DNA from: Zipacnadum sp036504235
GTDB taxonomy: Bacteria > Armatimonadota > Zipacnadia > Zipacnadales > Zipacnadaceae
Reading direction: 5' to 3'
DNA length: 64,000 nt
Assembly (NCBI GenBank): GCA_036504235.1
Contig: DASXVN010000006.1
Span: forward strand, 1 to 64,000
Shown here: positions 33,349 to 42,150 of the stretch, in pieces
Position numbering within the stretch: the first letter of the stretch is position 1
Layout: every line of letters starts with the position of its first letter
Made by a program: the position numbers and the translations under genes
The notes under the pieces: model-generated
Databases searched by the model: none
What the model saw: only the letters and a program-made list of their open reading frames with translations
Told to the model about the DNA's origin: nothing

Positions 33349-34002
33349 CTAGAAGATGCTCAGGCCGGCGCTGTTCCAGTCGGCCAGGAACTTCTCCCCG
33401 CCGATATCGGTCAGCGGGTGGTGCAGCATTTTCTCCATCAACTCAAAGGGCATCGTCGTGATGTCCGCGCCGATCATGGCGGCCTTGAGCACGTGCAAGG
33501 GATGGCGCGCGCTGGCCACGATGATCTCGGTATCGAAGGCGTAGTTGTCGTAGATCTGGGCGATTTGGGCGACCAGTTCCATGCCGTCGGCGGCGATATC
33601 GTCGAGGCGACCGACGAAGGGGGAGATGTAGGTTGCGCCGGCCTTGGCCGCCGCCAGCGCCTGCAGGGCCGAGAAGCAGAGCGTCACGTTGGTGTGAATG
33701 CCCTCCTCGGTCAGGGTGAACACGGCCTTGATGCCCTCGGGAATCAGGGGGATCTTGACCACGATGTTCGGCGCCCAGGAGGCGACTTCGCGGGCCTCCT
33801 TGAGCATGCCCGCGCAGTCCAGGGCCACGACTTCCGCGCTGACCGGGCCGGCGCAGATTCCGGCGATCTCCGTGACGACCTCGCGGAACGGGCGCCCCGT
33901 CTTGGCGGCGTGGCTGGGGTTGGTCGTGACTCCGTCCAGCAGCCCCATCTCGGCCGCGGCGCGAATTTGCGTCACATCGGCAGTATCCAGAAAAAACTTC
34001 AC
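33349..34002 (-). CDS. Transaldolase / fructose-6-phosphate aldolase family protein
   Basis: This 217-residue protein is of the short transaldolase (FSA/TalC) class that transfers or splits three-carbon units of sugar phosphates. MKFFLDTADVTQI, GVTTNPSH, the Schiff-base lysine 83 in IVVKIPL, GIHTNVTLCFSALQAL and YISPFVGRLDDI are diagnostic. Transaldolase versus aldolase activity depends on subtle active-site residues and is left open. It is followed without a gap by the DUF362-like gene. Confidence 0.92.
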   Translation of the reverse strand: MKFFLDTADVTQIRAAAEMGLLDGVTTNPSHAAKTGRPFREVVTEIAGICAGPVSAEVVALDCAGMLKEAREVASWAPNIVVKIPLIPEGIKAVFTLTEEGIHTNVTLCFSALQALAAAKAGATYISPFVGRLDDIAADGMELVAQIAQIYDNYAFDTEIIVASARHPLHVLKAAMIGADITTMPFELMEKMLHHPLTDIGGEKFLADWNSAGLSIF

Positions 34003-34033
34003 AGCTTACCCTCCTCCGGGTGTTTGGCGAAAA

Positions 34034-34264
34034 CTACTCCACGGCTTCGACGGCGGTGACCTCGGGAATCTCTTCCTTGAGGGCCGCTTCGATGCCCATG
34101 GTCATGGTCATCTGGGACATCGGGCAGCCCTTGCAGGCGCCCTGGAGGCGCACCTGGACTACGCCGCTTTCATCTACGTCAACCAACTCGACATTGCCGC
34201 CGTGGGCCTGCAGAGCCGGGCGCACGTGGCCGAGGACTTCTTCCACACGATCCTTGAGTTCCAT
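34034..34264 (-). CDS. NifU C-terminal domain (NFU-type) iron-sulphur scaffold protein
   Basis: This 76-residue protein is a stand-alone NFU domain that carries or delivers Fe-S clusters. It has VRPALQAHGGNVELVDV and the cluster-binding CKGCPMS with Cys44 and Cys47. ATG 34264 is preceded by GGAGGAGA at good distance, so the longer frame upstream is not needed. It is 31 bases upstream of the transaldolase-like gene on the same strand. Confidence 0.93.
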   Translation of the reverse strand: MELKDRVEEVLGHVRPALQAHGGNVELVDVDESGVVQVRLQGACKGCPMSQMTMTMGIEAALKEEIPEVTAVEAVE

Positions 34265-34446
34265 TGGGGGTCTCCTCCGGGAGCCCGATAAATCCGGGCT
34301 GGTGATAACATCATTGTAGGAGACCTCCGGCGAGGTGTCAAGGTTCAAGCCGGCGGGCCGCAGGGAGGGCGGAGCCCCTCGGGCGGTGAATAGACGGGCG
34401 TCACGGGGGGAGTTCCTCCCGAGTTGGTTTTGCTGAGGTGAAAGCT

Positions 34447-35394
34447 ATGCCGGAGGTCGTTTGTCTGGGAATTATCGTTGTAGATGTGTGGGCGCGCGGG
34501 GTCGATCGCTGGCCGGCGCGTGGTACGCTGGGGCTGGTGGACGAGATCGGCATGGGCCTGGGCGGCTGCGCGGCGAACGCGGGGATCACCTTCGCGCGGC
34601 TGGGCGGCGAGGTCGTGGTGATGGGCGCCGTGGGCCACGATGGCTTCGGCGACTTCGCGCTCAGCACTCTCCGCGAGGCGGGCGTGGAAGTGTCCGTCGC
34701 CCGCGTGGACGCGCCCACCTCCGCCACGCTGATCACCGTCCACCCGGATGGGGAGCGGACTTTCCTGCACTGCACGGGGGCCGATGGCCGGCTGACCCCC
34801 GAGTTGGTGGACATGGACCTGGTCGCCTCGGCCGGTCTCCTGCACCTGGCGGGGGTGAATCTGATGCCCGGTTTCGACGGCGAGCCCGAGGCCCAGGTGC
34901 TGCGCGCGGCGCAAGCGCGGGGCGTCACCACCCTGGTGGACACGGCCTGGGACGACACCGGGCGCTGGATGGAAACCCTGCGCCCGCTGCTGCCGCACAC
35001 AGATCTGCTCATGTCCTCGATAGGGGAGGCGCAGGCGCTTACCGGCGAAATGGAGCCTCCGGCGATCGCCCAGCGTTTACTAGATGAGGGCGCCGGTCTG
35101 GTGGGCGTGAAGCTCGGGCCGGAGGGGTCCTATTTCCGCACCGCGGACCGCGAGTTGCGCCTGCCGGCGTACCCGGTTCATCCCGTGGACGGCACCGGCG
35201 CGGGCGACGCCTTTGTGGCCGGGTTCAGCTACGGGTGGCTGCGGGGCTGGGACCTGGAGGATATCGGCCGCTTCGCCAATGCGGTGGGCGGCCTGGCTAC
35301 GACCGCGTTGGGGCACGGCGGCGAGAAGAGCTATGAGGACACGGTGGCGATGATCGAGGCTTGGGACGGGCGGCCCTGGACCGCCGGCTCCTAG
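34447..35394 (+). CDS. PfkB/ribokinase-family carbohydrate kinase
   Basis: This 315-residue cytoplasmic kinase phosphorylates a sugar or nucleoside. N-terminal GGCAANAGITFARLGGEVVVMGAVGHDGFGD and C-terminal DGTGAGDAFVAGF (248-260, catalytic base Asp254) are the two PfkB signatures; the substrate is not readable. ATG 34447 is preferred over GTG 34438 because GAGGTG sits at the right distance from it. It stands 35 bases before the stalk-domain gene. Confidence 0.9.
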   Translation: MPEVVCLGIIVVDVWARGVDRWPARGTLGLVDEIGMGLGGCAANAGITFARLGGEVVVMGAVGHDGFGDFALSTLREAGVEVSVARVDAPTSATLITVHPDGERTFLHCTGADGRLTPELVDMDLVASAGLLHLAGVNLMPGFDGEPEAQVLRAAQARGVTTLVDTAWDDTGRWMETLRPLLPHTDLLMSSIGEAQALTGEMEPPAIAQRLLDEGAGLVGVKLGPEGSYFRTADRELRLPAYPVHPVDGTGAGDAFVAGFSYGWLRGWDLEDIGRFANAVGGLATTALGHGGEKSYEDTVAMIEAWDGRPWTAGS

Positions 35395-35428
35395 CCGCGG
35401 CGCGTCATTAGAAATACAGGAACAAACG

Positions 35429-36232
35429 ATGAGACTATGGTTGGTCTGGATCTGGGCGCTCACGCTGGCGGGAGCCGCGGGAGCGCAGGATACCCCCCCT
35501 CCACAACCGGGCGGGGGGTTGTTCTTCGACGTCCCCCCGATCACTCGCGAGGGACGGCTGCTGGTGCCCCTGCGGCCCATCTTCGAGTGGGTGGGCGGCC
35601 GGGTGGAGTACCGCAACGGGGAGATCACCGCGTACTCCGAGGACAGCACGCACCCGGCGGTGGAATTGGTGATCGGCTCGCGCGAGGCGCGGCTCAACGG
35701 CCGGCCCTACAACGTGGAGGTCGCGCCGGAGGTCATCAACGGGCGTACCTTTGTGCCGCTGCGTTTCGTGGCCGAGTCCTTCGGGGTGTGGGTGGAGTCC
35801 GAGGGGCGTATCGTCACGCTGAAGATTCCGCAGGAGGAGCGCGAGGCGCAGATGGCGGTGGCGCCCGACCCCGGCTCGCACCAGGAGAAGATCTGGAACC
35901 TGCTGGGCATCTGGTACGGTCTGCCGGAGCCGACGCGCGTGGACCTCGCGGCCCTGCCGCACTGGAAGCTGTTCTCCACGGCCCGGCAAGGGGAGCTGAC
36001 CGCCCAGCTCGGGCGGGAGGCGGCGCGGGTGATTGAGGGCCAGTGGGGCGCGCGGGCCGTGGCGGGAATCCGCATCCTGGCCGACGCGGTAGACCCGGTC
36101 GCCGGGGGCGCGCAGGCTCAGGTCATGGTCAAATACGCCGATGGCGCGGTCTATCGCGACGATTTTCAGTTCGTGCTGGAGTCCGAAGGCTGGCGAGTGC
36201 GCCAGCAGACCAGCGAGCAAATCGCGTCCTAG
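35429..36232 (+). CDS. Secreted copper-amine-oxidase-N-type stalk-domain protein
   Basis: This 267-residue protein has a signal peptide (MRLWLVWIWALTLAGAAGAQ) and one complete stalk domain: LLVPLRPIFEWVGGRVEYRNGEITAYS ... RLNGRPYNVEVAPEVINGRTFVPLRFVAESFGVWVESEGRIVTLKI. The family is an extracellular wall- or surface-binding module with no catalytic role of its own. The C-terminal 130 residues are unrecognised and may be an NTF2-like fold (VMVKYADGAVYRDDFQFVLESEGWRVRQ). It is probably in an operon with the PfkB kinase. Confidence 0.8.
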   Translation: MRLWLVWIWALTLAGAAGAQDTPPPQPGGGLFFDVPPITREGRLLVPLRPIFEWVGGRVEYRNGEITAYSEDSTHPAVELVIGSREARLNGRPYNVEVAPEVINGRTFVPLRFVAESFGVWVESEGRIVTLKIPQEEREAQMAVAPDPGSHQEKIWNLLGIWYGLPEPTRVDLAALPHWKLFSTARQGELTAQLGREAARVIEGQWGARAVAGIRILADAVDPVAGGAQAQVMVKYADGAVYRDDFQFVLESEGWRVRQQTSEQIAS

Positions 36233-36257
36233 CGGCCGCCGTTGCCCCTGCCTTTCT

Positions 36258-36284
36258 CCCCCCTCTCCTGCCAGGAGAGGGGGG
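36258..36284. repeat. Type C palindrome (perfect 12-bp stem)
   Basis: CCCCCCTCTCCT (36258-36269), loop GCC, AGGAGAGGGGGG (36273-36284). It lies between the stalk-protein gene and its terminator. Confidence 0.75.
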
Positions 36285-36319
36285 CGGGGGGGGGTGAGGC
36301 CGGGCAGCCACCCAAACAA

Positions 36320-36362
36320 AACGGGGGCAGACCGGAATAACCGGCTGCCCCCGTTGTTTTTT
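36320..36362. terminator. Terminator between the stalk-protein gene and clpC
   Basis: AACGGGGGCAG (36320-36330) pairs with CTGCCCCCGTT (36345-36355), followed by G and six T. An inner CCGG/CCGG stem may lengthen it. Convergent genes end on either side. Confidence 0.9.
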
Positions 36363-36376
36363 CGTAGGCCGCCCCC

Positions 36377-38788
36377 CTAGGTCGCGCAGGGGAGAGCGGT
36401 TTCGACCAGCTCGAAGGTGGTCTCCTTCGCCTCCGGGTCCCAGTCCGCGACGATCTCGCCGCTGACGCTGTCCCACATGAGCAGGCGCTCGGCGAGCGGG
36501 TCCTCGATCAGGCGGCGCACGGCGCGCCGCAGCGGGCGGGCCCCCATGCCGGGATCGTAACCGGTCTCGGCCAACTGGTCGCGGAGCGCGTCGCCGACGG
36601 TCAGGATCAGGCCCCGCGAGGCCAGCTCGGTGGAGACGGGCCGCAGCTCGAGGTCCACGATCTCTCGGATTTCCTCGGCGCTCAGCGCGCGGAAGACGAC
36701 GACCTCATCCAGGCGGTTGAGGAACTCCGGACTGAAGGTCTTGCGCAGCTCGTCGGTTACCCGGGTCTTCATCCGGTCGTACTCGCGGGTTAGCTTCTCA
36801 GCGCTGGCCGCCTCCGGCTCGTGGCCGAAGCCGATGTTGCGGCCCTCGCTGATGGTCCGCGCGCCCACGTTGCTGGTCATGATGATCACGGTGTTCTTGA
36901 AGTCCACCTTGCGCCCCTGCGCGTCGGTGAGGCTACCGTCCTCCATGATCTGCAGGAGGATGTTGAACACCTCGGGGTGGGCCTTCTCGATTTCGTCGAA
37001 CAGGACCACCGAATAGGGCCGGCGGCGGACCGCTTCCGTGAGCTGGCCGCTCTCATCGTAGCCGACATACCCCGGAGGGGCGCCGATCAGGCGCGAGACA
37101 CTGAATTTCTCCATGTATTCGGACATGTCCACGCGCACCAGAGCGTCCTCGTCCCCAAACAGGAACCGGGCGAGCACCCGGGCCAGTAGCGTCTTGCCGA
37201 CGCCAGTGGGGCCGAGGAACATGAACGAGCCGATGGGCCGGCGTTGGTCCTTGAGGCCGGCGCGGCTGCGGCGGACCGACCGCGAGACCGAGGCGATGGC
37301 CTCTTCCTGCCCGATGATGTCATCGTGCAGCGCGGCTTCCATGCGCAGGAGCCGCTTGGACTCCTGCTCGGTCAGCTCCATCACCGGGACGCCGGTCCAC
37401 ATGGCGACGATCTCGGCGATGTCCTCGCGCAGCACCTCGGGCGGCGCCGTTTTGGCGGTCTCTTCGCCGAAGTCGTGGGCGGACAACTCGGCCTCGAGCC
37501 GGTCCATGGTGGCGCTCAGGTAGGCGGGCTCGGGCTCATGGGGAGCGTCGAGCGGCTCGCGCAACCGGCGCAGCTTCACGCGGGAGCCGGACTCGTCGAT
37601 CAGGTCAATCGCCTTGTCGGGCAGCATCCGGTCGGCGATGTAGCGGGTGGACAGGTCCACCGCGGCCTCCACGGCCTCGCGCGAGTAGGCGACGCCGTGG
37701 AAATCCTCGTAGCGATACTGAATCCCGTTGAGGATCGCCAGGGTCTCTTCGCGGTTGGGCTCGCGCACCATGACCGGCTGGAAGCGGCGCTCCAGGGAGG
37801 GGTTCTTCTCGATGTACTTGCGGTACTCATCGAGCGTGGTGGCCCCGATGACCTGCATTTCGCCCCGGGCCAGCGCCGGCTTGAGGATGTTGGAGGCGTC
37901 CATGGCCCCCTCGGCGGCGCCGGTGCCGACCACGGTGTGCAGCTCGTCGAGAAAGACGATGACGCTGCCCTGCGCCTCGCGGATCTCTTCCATGACCCGC
38001 TTCATGCGCTCCTCAAACTCGCCGCGATACTTGGTGCCCGCGACCAGGCTGGCGAGGTCCAGCGCCACCAGGCGCCGGCCCTGCAGCGGCTGGGGAACCG
38101 TGCCGTCCGCGATTTTCTGGGCCAAGCTTTCGGCGATGGCCGTCTTGCCCACGCCCGCCTCGCCGATCAGACAGGGATTGTTCTTGGTGCGCCGGCACAG
38201 GATCTGAATGACGCGGTCCACTTCCTGTTGGCGGCCGATGACGGGGTCCAGGGCCCCCTCGTGCGCCAGAACGGTCAGGTCCCGGCTGTAGTGATCCAGG
38301 GTGGGGCTTTGCGAGCGGCTGCCGGCCGGCGGCGTGGTAGTGCCCGAGCCGGTATTGATATCCTCCACCATCCGCCGGATGGTGCGCAGGTCCGCGCCGT
38401 GATGGCGCAGCAACTGGTAGGCCGGGCCCTTACCAAGGCGCAGCAGCCCGAGCAGGATATGCTCGGTCCCCACGTGCGCGTCATTCATCTGCCGGGCCTC
38501 ATTGTAGGCCAGGGAGAGAACCTGCTGGGCGTCCGGGGTGAAAGACACCTCCGGAGAGGGCTCGGAATGCAGCCCGGGGGCCAGTTGGCTTTGCAGATCA
38601 GCCGCCAGGCCCTCCACGTCCACGCCCGCGCGGGTCAGGGATTCGAGGGCCGCGCCCTCGGCCAAGCGCAGCAGGCCGAGCAGGAGATGCTCGGTGCCGA
38701 TAAGCTGCGCCCGACTGCGCGCCGCTTCCGAATGAGCGAGTAGAATCGCCCGTCGGGCGGTGCTGGTGAATCTTTGCCAGATTTCCAT
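36377..38788 (-). CDS. clpC: ClpC-type AAA+ unfoldase with a shortened middle domain
   Basis: This 803-residue two-AAA+ unfoldase presumably feeds ClpP (not in the window). The N-domain has two Clp repeats (TARRAILLAHSEA... and ...VLSLAYNEARQMND). First Walker A GEAGVGKT (209-216), Walker B VIVFLDE; second Walker A GPTGVGKT (526-533). The ClpP-binding loop NIGFGHE retains IGF. Between the AAA+ modules (about 410-455) the usual ClpC UVR-containing coiled coil is cut to a short stretch (AYLSATMDRLEAELSAHDFGEETAKTAPPEVL), so an McsA/MecA-like adaptor site may be missing. The ATG 38788 starts conserved sequence. Confidence 0.93.
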   Translation of the reverse strand: MEIWQRFTSTARRAILLAHSEAARSRAQLIGTEHLLLGLLRLAEGAALESLTRAGVDVEGLAADLQSQLAPGLHSEPSPEVSFTPDAQQVLSLAYNEARQMNDAHVGTEHILLGLLRLGKGPAYQLLRHHGADLRTIRRMVEDINTGSGTTTPPAGSRSQSPTLDHYSRDLTVLAHEGALDPVIGRQQEVDRVIQILCRRTKNNPCLIGEAGVGKTAIAESLAQKIADGTVPQPLQGRRLVALDLASLVAGTKYRGEFEERMKRVMEEIREAQGSVIVFLDELHTVVGTGAAEGAMDASNILKPALARGEMQVIGATTLDEYRKYIEKNPSLERRFQPVMVREPNREETLAILNGIQYRYEDFHGVAYSREAVEAAVDLSTRYIADRMLPDKAIDLIDESGSRVKLRRLREPLDAPHEPEPAYLSATMDRLEAELSAHDFGEETAKTAPPEVLREDIAEIVAMWTGVPVMELTEQESKRLLRMEAALHDDIIGQEEAIASVSRSVRRSRAGLKDQRRPIGSFMFLGPTGVGKTLLARVLARFLFGDEDALVRVDMSEYMEKFSVSRLIGAPPGYVGYDESGQLTEAVRRRPYSVVLFDEIEKAHPEVFNILLQIMEDGSLTDAQGRKVDFKNTVIIMTSNVGARTISEGRNIGFGHEPEAASAEKLTREYDRMKTRVTDELRKTFSPEFLNRLDEVVVFRALSAEEIREIVDLELRPVSTELASRGLILTVGDALRDQLAETGYDPGMGARPLRRAVRRLIEDPLAERLLMWDSVSGEIVADWDPEAKETTFELVETALPCAT

Positions 38789-39199
38789 AGTGGATTATGC
38801 CCCTCTTGCTATGAGTGCTTCCGAGAGACGGCTGTTGCTTGTAGGTCGCTAACCGCTTAGCTTACGCCCTCCCCGAGGCGGCAGTGCGGGAGGAGGGCGG
38901 CTCAAGTAGCGCCGAACTCCTTAGTTAGACGCGGCGTTGGCAGCTAAAGTTTCCCCCGCGGTCGCCTCCCCCAAACCCTTCCGGGCAGCATACCGGGGGC
39001 ATGGCCAGGCGGGCGCGGCTGACTGTTCAACGGCAGAATCCCCGCGCGACTTTAGGCGCCGGGCGAAGACGAACTTGCGACCCTCATAAGTTCCAGATAC
39101 GCCGCCCGCCCTCCGTCACCTGCTCCGGGGCTGAACAATGTCCACCAGTTCCCCGTCTGGACACCAAATGCGGCGCCCGCCGCCCCCTAGGAGGATCAC
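38789..39199. other. 411-base intergenic region between divergent clpC and pseudopilin genes
   Basis: No gene is supported here. A hairpin CGCCCTCC...GGAGGGCG (38865-38899) is followed by a smaller CGCCG...CGGCG (38910-38936), and a third, GAACTT...AAGTTC, lies further on. None has a T run, and no CIRCE operator is seen upstream of clpC. A possible reading frame from 39001 shows no protein-like composition or ribosome-binding site. Confidence 0.5.
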
Positions 39200-39787
39200 A
39201 TGGAAAACCGCAGAGGGTTCACGCTCATTGAGTTGCTGGTGGTCATAGCGATAATCGCCATCTTGGCGGCGATTCTGTTCCCGGTATTTGCCCGGGCCCG
39301 GGCTGCCGCTCAGAAGGCCTGTTGTCTGTCTAACGAGAAGCAGATGCAGTTGGCCTGGATCATGTACGCCCAAGACTACGACAACAAGGCAACGCTGTGC
39401 GGCGTGGGCGGGCAGTCGGTTTTCGACCGGCTGGTGCCCTACATGAAGAACGACCAGATCCGGCGCTGTGCGGCCGATACCTCCGACGAGGCTACCTACA
39501 AGACCTCCTACGCGTATAACCACACCTGTAACTCGGTGGACATCGACAACATCGGCGAGGACGCAGCGGCCATGGTGGTCTTTGTGGATTGCGACCCCAC
39601 CAAGATGATGGGGACGATGATCTCCAGCGCCGCGGATGTGGCGCCGGCCGGGATGGGCATGGCCCCCGGCAAGCTCTCCGCGCGCCACAACGGGATGTGC
39701 AACGCCACCTTCGTGGATGGGCACACCAAAACGCAGAACGTGACCTGGTTCCAGCCCAGCATGTTCAACAAAACTTGGACGCCCTAG
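39200..39787 (+). CDS. DUF1559-like pseudopilin protein (second copy)
   Basis: This 195-residue protein repeats the architecture of the one at 14423: leader MENRRG^FTLIELLVVIAIIAILAAI, then LFPVFARARAAAQKACCLSNEKQ, and a C-terminal LSARHNGMCNATFVDGHTK. AGGAGG precedes the ATG. It is shorter than usual and stands alone between clpC and ilvE, with its own terminator. Such genes are typically numerous in these genomes; the function is unknown beyond secretion through a type II/IV-pilus-like machine. Confidence 0.87.
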   Translation: MENRRGFTLIELLVVIAIIAILAAILFPVFARARAAAQKACCLSNEKQMQLAWIMYAQDYDNKATLCGVGGQSVFDRLVPYMKNDQIRRCAADTSDEATYKTSYAYNHTCNSVDIDNIGEDAAAMVVFVDCDPTKMMGTMISSAADVAPAGMGMAPGKLSARHNGMCNATFVDGHTKTQNVTWFQPSMFNKTWTP

Positions 39788-39820
39788 CCCGTTTGTTTGA
39801 GCTGGGGACCGCAGGAACAA

Positions 39821-39852
39821 AAGACCCGGACCGCCTTAGCGATCCGGGTCTT
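39821..39852. terminator. Bidirectional terminator between the pseudopilin and ilvE genes
   Basis: AAGACCCGGA (39821-39830) pairs with TCCGGGTCTT (39843-39852). The A tract on the left becomes a T tract for the minus-strand ilvE transcript. Confidence 0.85.
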
Positions 39853-39883
39853 ACTGGTTATCGGGCAAGCAGGGACTCCGGCG

Positions 39884-40762
39884 CTACTCGTAGACCGGGG
39901 TGCCCTCGCTCTGGGTGATCTCGCGGAAGCGCGCCAGGATGCGCTGGGTGATCTCGCCGGGCTGGCCGTCGCCGATCTTGCGACCGTCGGCCTCGACCAG
40001 CGGCACGACCTCCGCCGCGGTGCCGGTGAGGAAGGCCTCATCGGCGGTGTAGACGGTAAGAATCCGGAAGGGCTCCACCCGCAGGGGCAGGCCCAGCTCC
40101 CGGATGATCTCCGTCACTACGCGGGCCGTGATGCCGGCCAGATTGCCCAGCGACGCGGGCGGCGTGAGAATCTCGCCATGCTGCACCACGAACAGATTGT
40201 CGCCGGTGCACTCGGACACGTAGCCGTCGCTGCTGAGCATGATGCCCTCGGGCACCCCGGCGCGAATGGTCTCCAGTTTGGCGCAGATGTTGTTCAGGTA
40301 GTTGAGACTCTTGACACTGGGGTCGAGCGCCTCCGGCGAGTTGCGGCGCGTGGCGCAGGTGATCACCTGCAGGCCGCTCTCGTAGAACTCCTCGGGGTAC
40401 AGGGAGATCGCGTCGGCGATGATGATGATCGTGGGGCGGCCGCACTTGCGGGGGTCCAGGCCCAGATCGCCGACGCCGCGCGTGACGACCAGCCGGATGT
40501 AGCAATCGCGCAGCTCATTAGCGCGCACCGTCGCCACGACCGCCTCGGTCATCTCTTCCACCGTGAGGGGAATGCACAGGCCGATCACGTGCGCCGAGTC
40601 GTAGAGCCGGTGCAGGTGCTGGTCCAGGCGGAAAACGCGCCCGTTATAGGCGCGGATGCCCTCAAAAACGCCGTCCCCGTAGAGCAAACCATGATCGTAG
40701 ACCGAGACCTTGGCGTCCTCCGGCGGCACCAGATCTCCATTGAGGTAGATGAACTTGGGCAT
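39884..40762 (-). CDS. ilvE: Branched-chain amino acid aminotransferase
   Basis: This 292-residue fold-type IV PLP enzyme performs the last step of Leu, Ile and Val synthesis. IYLNGDLVPPEDAKVSVYDHGLLYGDGVFEG, PLP lysine 151 in DPSVKSLNYLNN, GYVSECTGDNLFVV and EAFLTGTAAEVVPL are diagnostic. The length is normal. A promoter is visible at 40836-40864 on the minus strand with a leader of about 70 bases containing two small hairpins before GGAAGGTGAG. Confidence 0.94.
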   Translation of the reverse strand: MPKFIYLNGDLVPPEDAKVSVYDHGLLYGDGVFEGIRAYNGRVFRLDQHLHRLYDSAHVIGLCIPLTVEEMTEAVVATVRANELRDCYIRLVVTRGVGDLGLDPRKCGRPTIIIIADAISLYPEEFYESGLQVITCATRRNSPEALDPSVKSLNYLNNICAKLETIRAGVPEGIMLSSDGYVSECTGDNLFVVQHGEILTPPASLGNLAGITARVVTEIIRELGLPLRVEPFRILTVYTADEAFLTGTAAEVVPLVEADGRKIGDGQPGEITQRILARFREITQSEGTPVYE

Positions 40763-40835
40763 GTTTCAACTCACCTTCCGCAGTCTCCACTGCGCTTTTT
40801 TGTACTGCCAACGCCGCTCGCGGCGCCTTCTGGTT

Positions 40836-40864
40836 ATTATAGCAGCCCTCGCAGGCCGCCGCAA
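40836..40864 (-). promoter_or_regulatory. Promoter of ilvE
   Basis: On the minus strand TTGCGG (40864-40859), a 17-base spacer, and a perfect TATAAT (40841-40836). The leader then has hairpins CGCCGC-GA-GCGGCG and GCAGT-GGAG-ACTGC before the ribosome-binding site. Confidence 0.65.
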
Positions 40865-40881
40865 CCGGGCCTCACCCCCCG

Positions 40882-41036
40882 CCCCTCTCCTGGCAGGAGA
40901 GGGGTGGACGGCTGAAACCAAAGCCGAGGTTCTGGCGTCATCTCTCCCTATTTAGGGAGAGTACCCGGCGTCTGCGCCGGGGGAGTGGGTCCGCCGTTGC
41001 CGTCGCCTTTCACCCCTCTCCCGCGAGGGAGAGGGG
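40882..41036. repeat. Cluster of type C hairpins, including the composite module
   Basis: Four hairpins in a row: CCCCTCTCC-TGGCA-GGAGAGGGG (40882-40904), CTCTCCCTA-TT-TAGGGAGAG (40942-40961), CCCGGCG-TCTG-CGCCGGG (40964-40981), and CCCCTCTCCC-GCGA-GGGAGAGGGG (41013-41036). The middle pair with the following GAGTGGGTCCGCC reproduces the module at 42-104. No gene is supported between ilvE and the next gene. Confidence 0.8.
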
Positions 41037-41065
41037 CCGGGGGTGAGGCTCCCCCGCCAAAGAGA

Positions 41066-41110
41066 AAGGGGCGCCCTCGCTTTTCCAATGTTTCGCGGTG
41101 ACGCCCCTCA
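41066..41110 (-). terminator. Probable terminator downstream of the xylose-isomerase-like gene
   Basis: On the minus strand GAGGGGCG...CACCGCG is followed by GCGAGGGCGCCCC and TTTCTCTTT. The stem is imperfect but T-rich sequence follows on the minus side. Confidence 0.5.
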
Positions 41111-41145
41111 CTTGGGACCCGTTGGCGGCGGGTACAAGGGCCCTG

Positions 41146-42126
41146 CTAGGCCCAGGTCATAGCGCCTGCTGGCTCGCTGATGATGGTGTTCTTCAGGAAG
41201 GCCACGGCCTTGTAGAAGCCCTCATCGGCGGTCATCAGGCTGTCTTCGTGTTCGATGCTGAGCACGCCGTCGTAGCCGGTCATGCGCAGGGTGCTGATCA
41301 TGTCGCGCCAGACTTCCTCGCCGTGGCCGTAGCCGACGGTGCGGAAGAGCCAGGAGCGGTTGATCTCATCGCCATAGTGCTTGGCGTCCAGCACGCCGTG
41401 CACCCGGGAAACCCACTCGTAGACCAGGCTGTCCTTGGCGTGGACGTGTTTGATCACGTCCCCGTGCGACTGCAGCCAGCGGATGGCGTCGGACGGGACG
41501 ATGCCCTGCCAGAACAGATGGCTGGGGTCGAAGTTGCAGCAGAGGCGGTCGCCATTCTTCCCCACGGCCTGGCGCAGCTTAATCATGGTCTCCGGGTTGT
41601 AGACCAGGAAATTCGGGTGCATCTCAAAGCAGACGTATACGTTGTTCTTCGCCGCGAGGGCCGCCTGTTCCTTCCAGTAGGGGATGGCGATCTCGTTCCA
41701 CTGATACGCCAGCGCGTTCATGTGGTCCTCGGGCCAGGGGGCGACTACCCAGTTGGGCACCTTGTCGCCGGGGCCGCCGCCGGGCAGGCCGGAGAAGCCG
41801 ATGACGCACTCGATGCCGAGCGCCTTGCCCAGCTTCATGGTCTCCACCAGGGCGTTGTGATGCGCGGTGGCGATCTTCTTGACCGGGTGCAGGGGGTTGC
41901 CGTGGCAGGACAGGCCCGACAGGACCAGACCGCGGCTCTCGATGGCCTTCATGAACTTGGTGCGCTCGGCCTTGCTGGCGTTCAGCTTGGCTACGTCGCA
42001 GTGCGAGTTGCCCGGATAAGCGCCGGTCCCGATCTCCACCGCTTCCGCTCCGGCGGCGACGAACCAGTCCAGCGCCTCCTCGAGCGGCAAGTTACCCTTA
42101 GCAACGGAAAAAGCTCCAACTTTCAT
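41146..42126 (-). CDS. Xylose-isomerase-like sugar isomerase/epimerase
   Basis: This 326-residue TIM-barrel protein has the metal-binding acidic/histidine residues expected in the family: VYVCFEMHPNF, CNFDPSHLFW, IKHVHAKD and GVLSIEHED. Homologues often act in inositol, hexose or uronate catabolism, commonly paired with Gfo/Idh dehydrogenases. Exactly such a gene lies upstream on the same strand at 42643, separated only by a HicBA module. The substrate is unknown. Confidence 0.85.
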   Translation of the reverse strand: MKVGAFSVAKGNLPLEEALDWFVAAGAEAVEIGTGAYPGNSHCDVAKLNASKAERTKFMKAIESRGLVLSGLSCHGNPLHPVKKIATAHHNALVETMKLGKALGIECVIGFSGLPGGGPGDKVPNWVVAPWPEDHMNALAYQWNEIAIPYWKEQAALAAKNNVYVCFEMHPNFLVYNPETMIKLRQAVGKNGDRLCCNFDPSHLFWQGIVPSDAIRWLQSHGDVIKHVHAKDSLVYEWVSRVHGVLDAKHYGDEINRSWLFRTVGYGHGEEVWRDMISTLRMTGYDGVLSIEHEDSLMTADEGFYKAVAFLKNTIISEPAGAMTWA

Positions 42127-42150
42127 TAGCTTACGACCTCCCTGTTGAAA

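Noticed and set aside
39001..39231. Small plus-strand frame upstream of the second pseudopilin
   Set aside because: Arg/Pro/Cys-rich composition, no ribosome-binding site, and it overlaps the strongly supported pseudopilin start.
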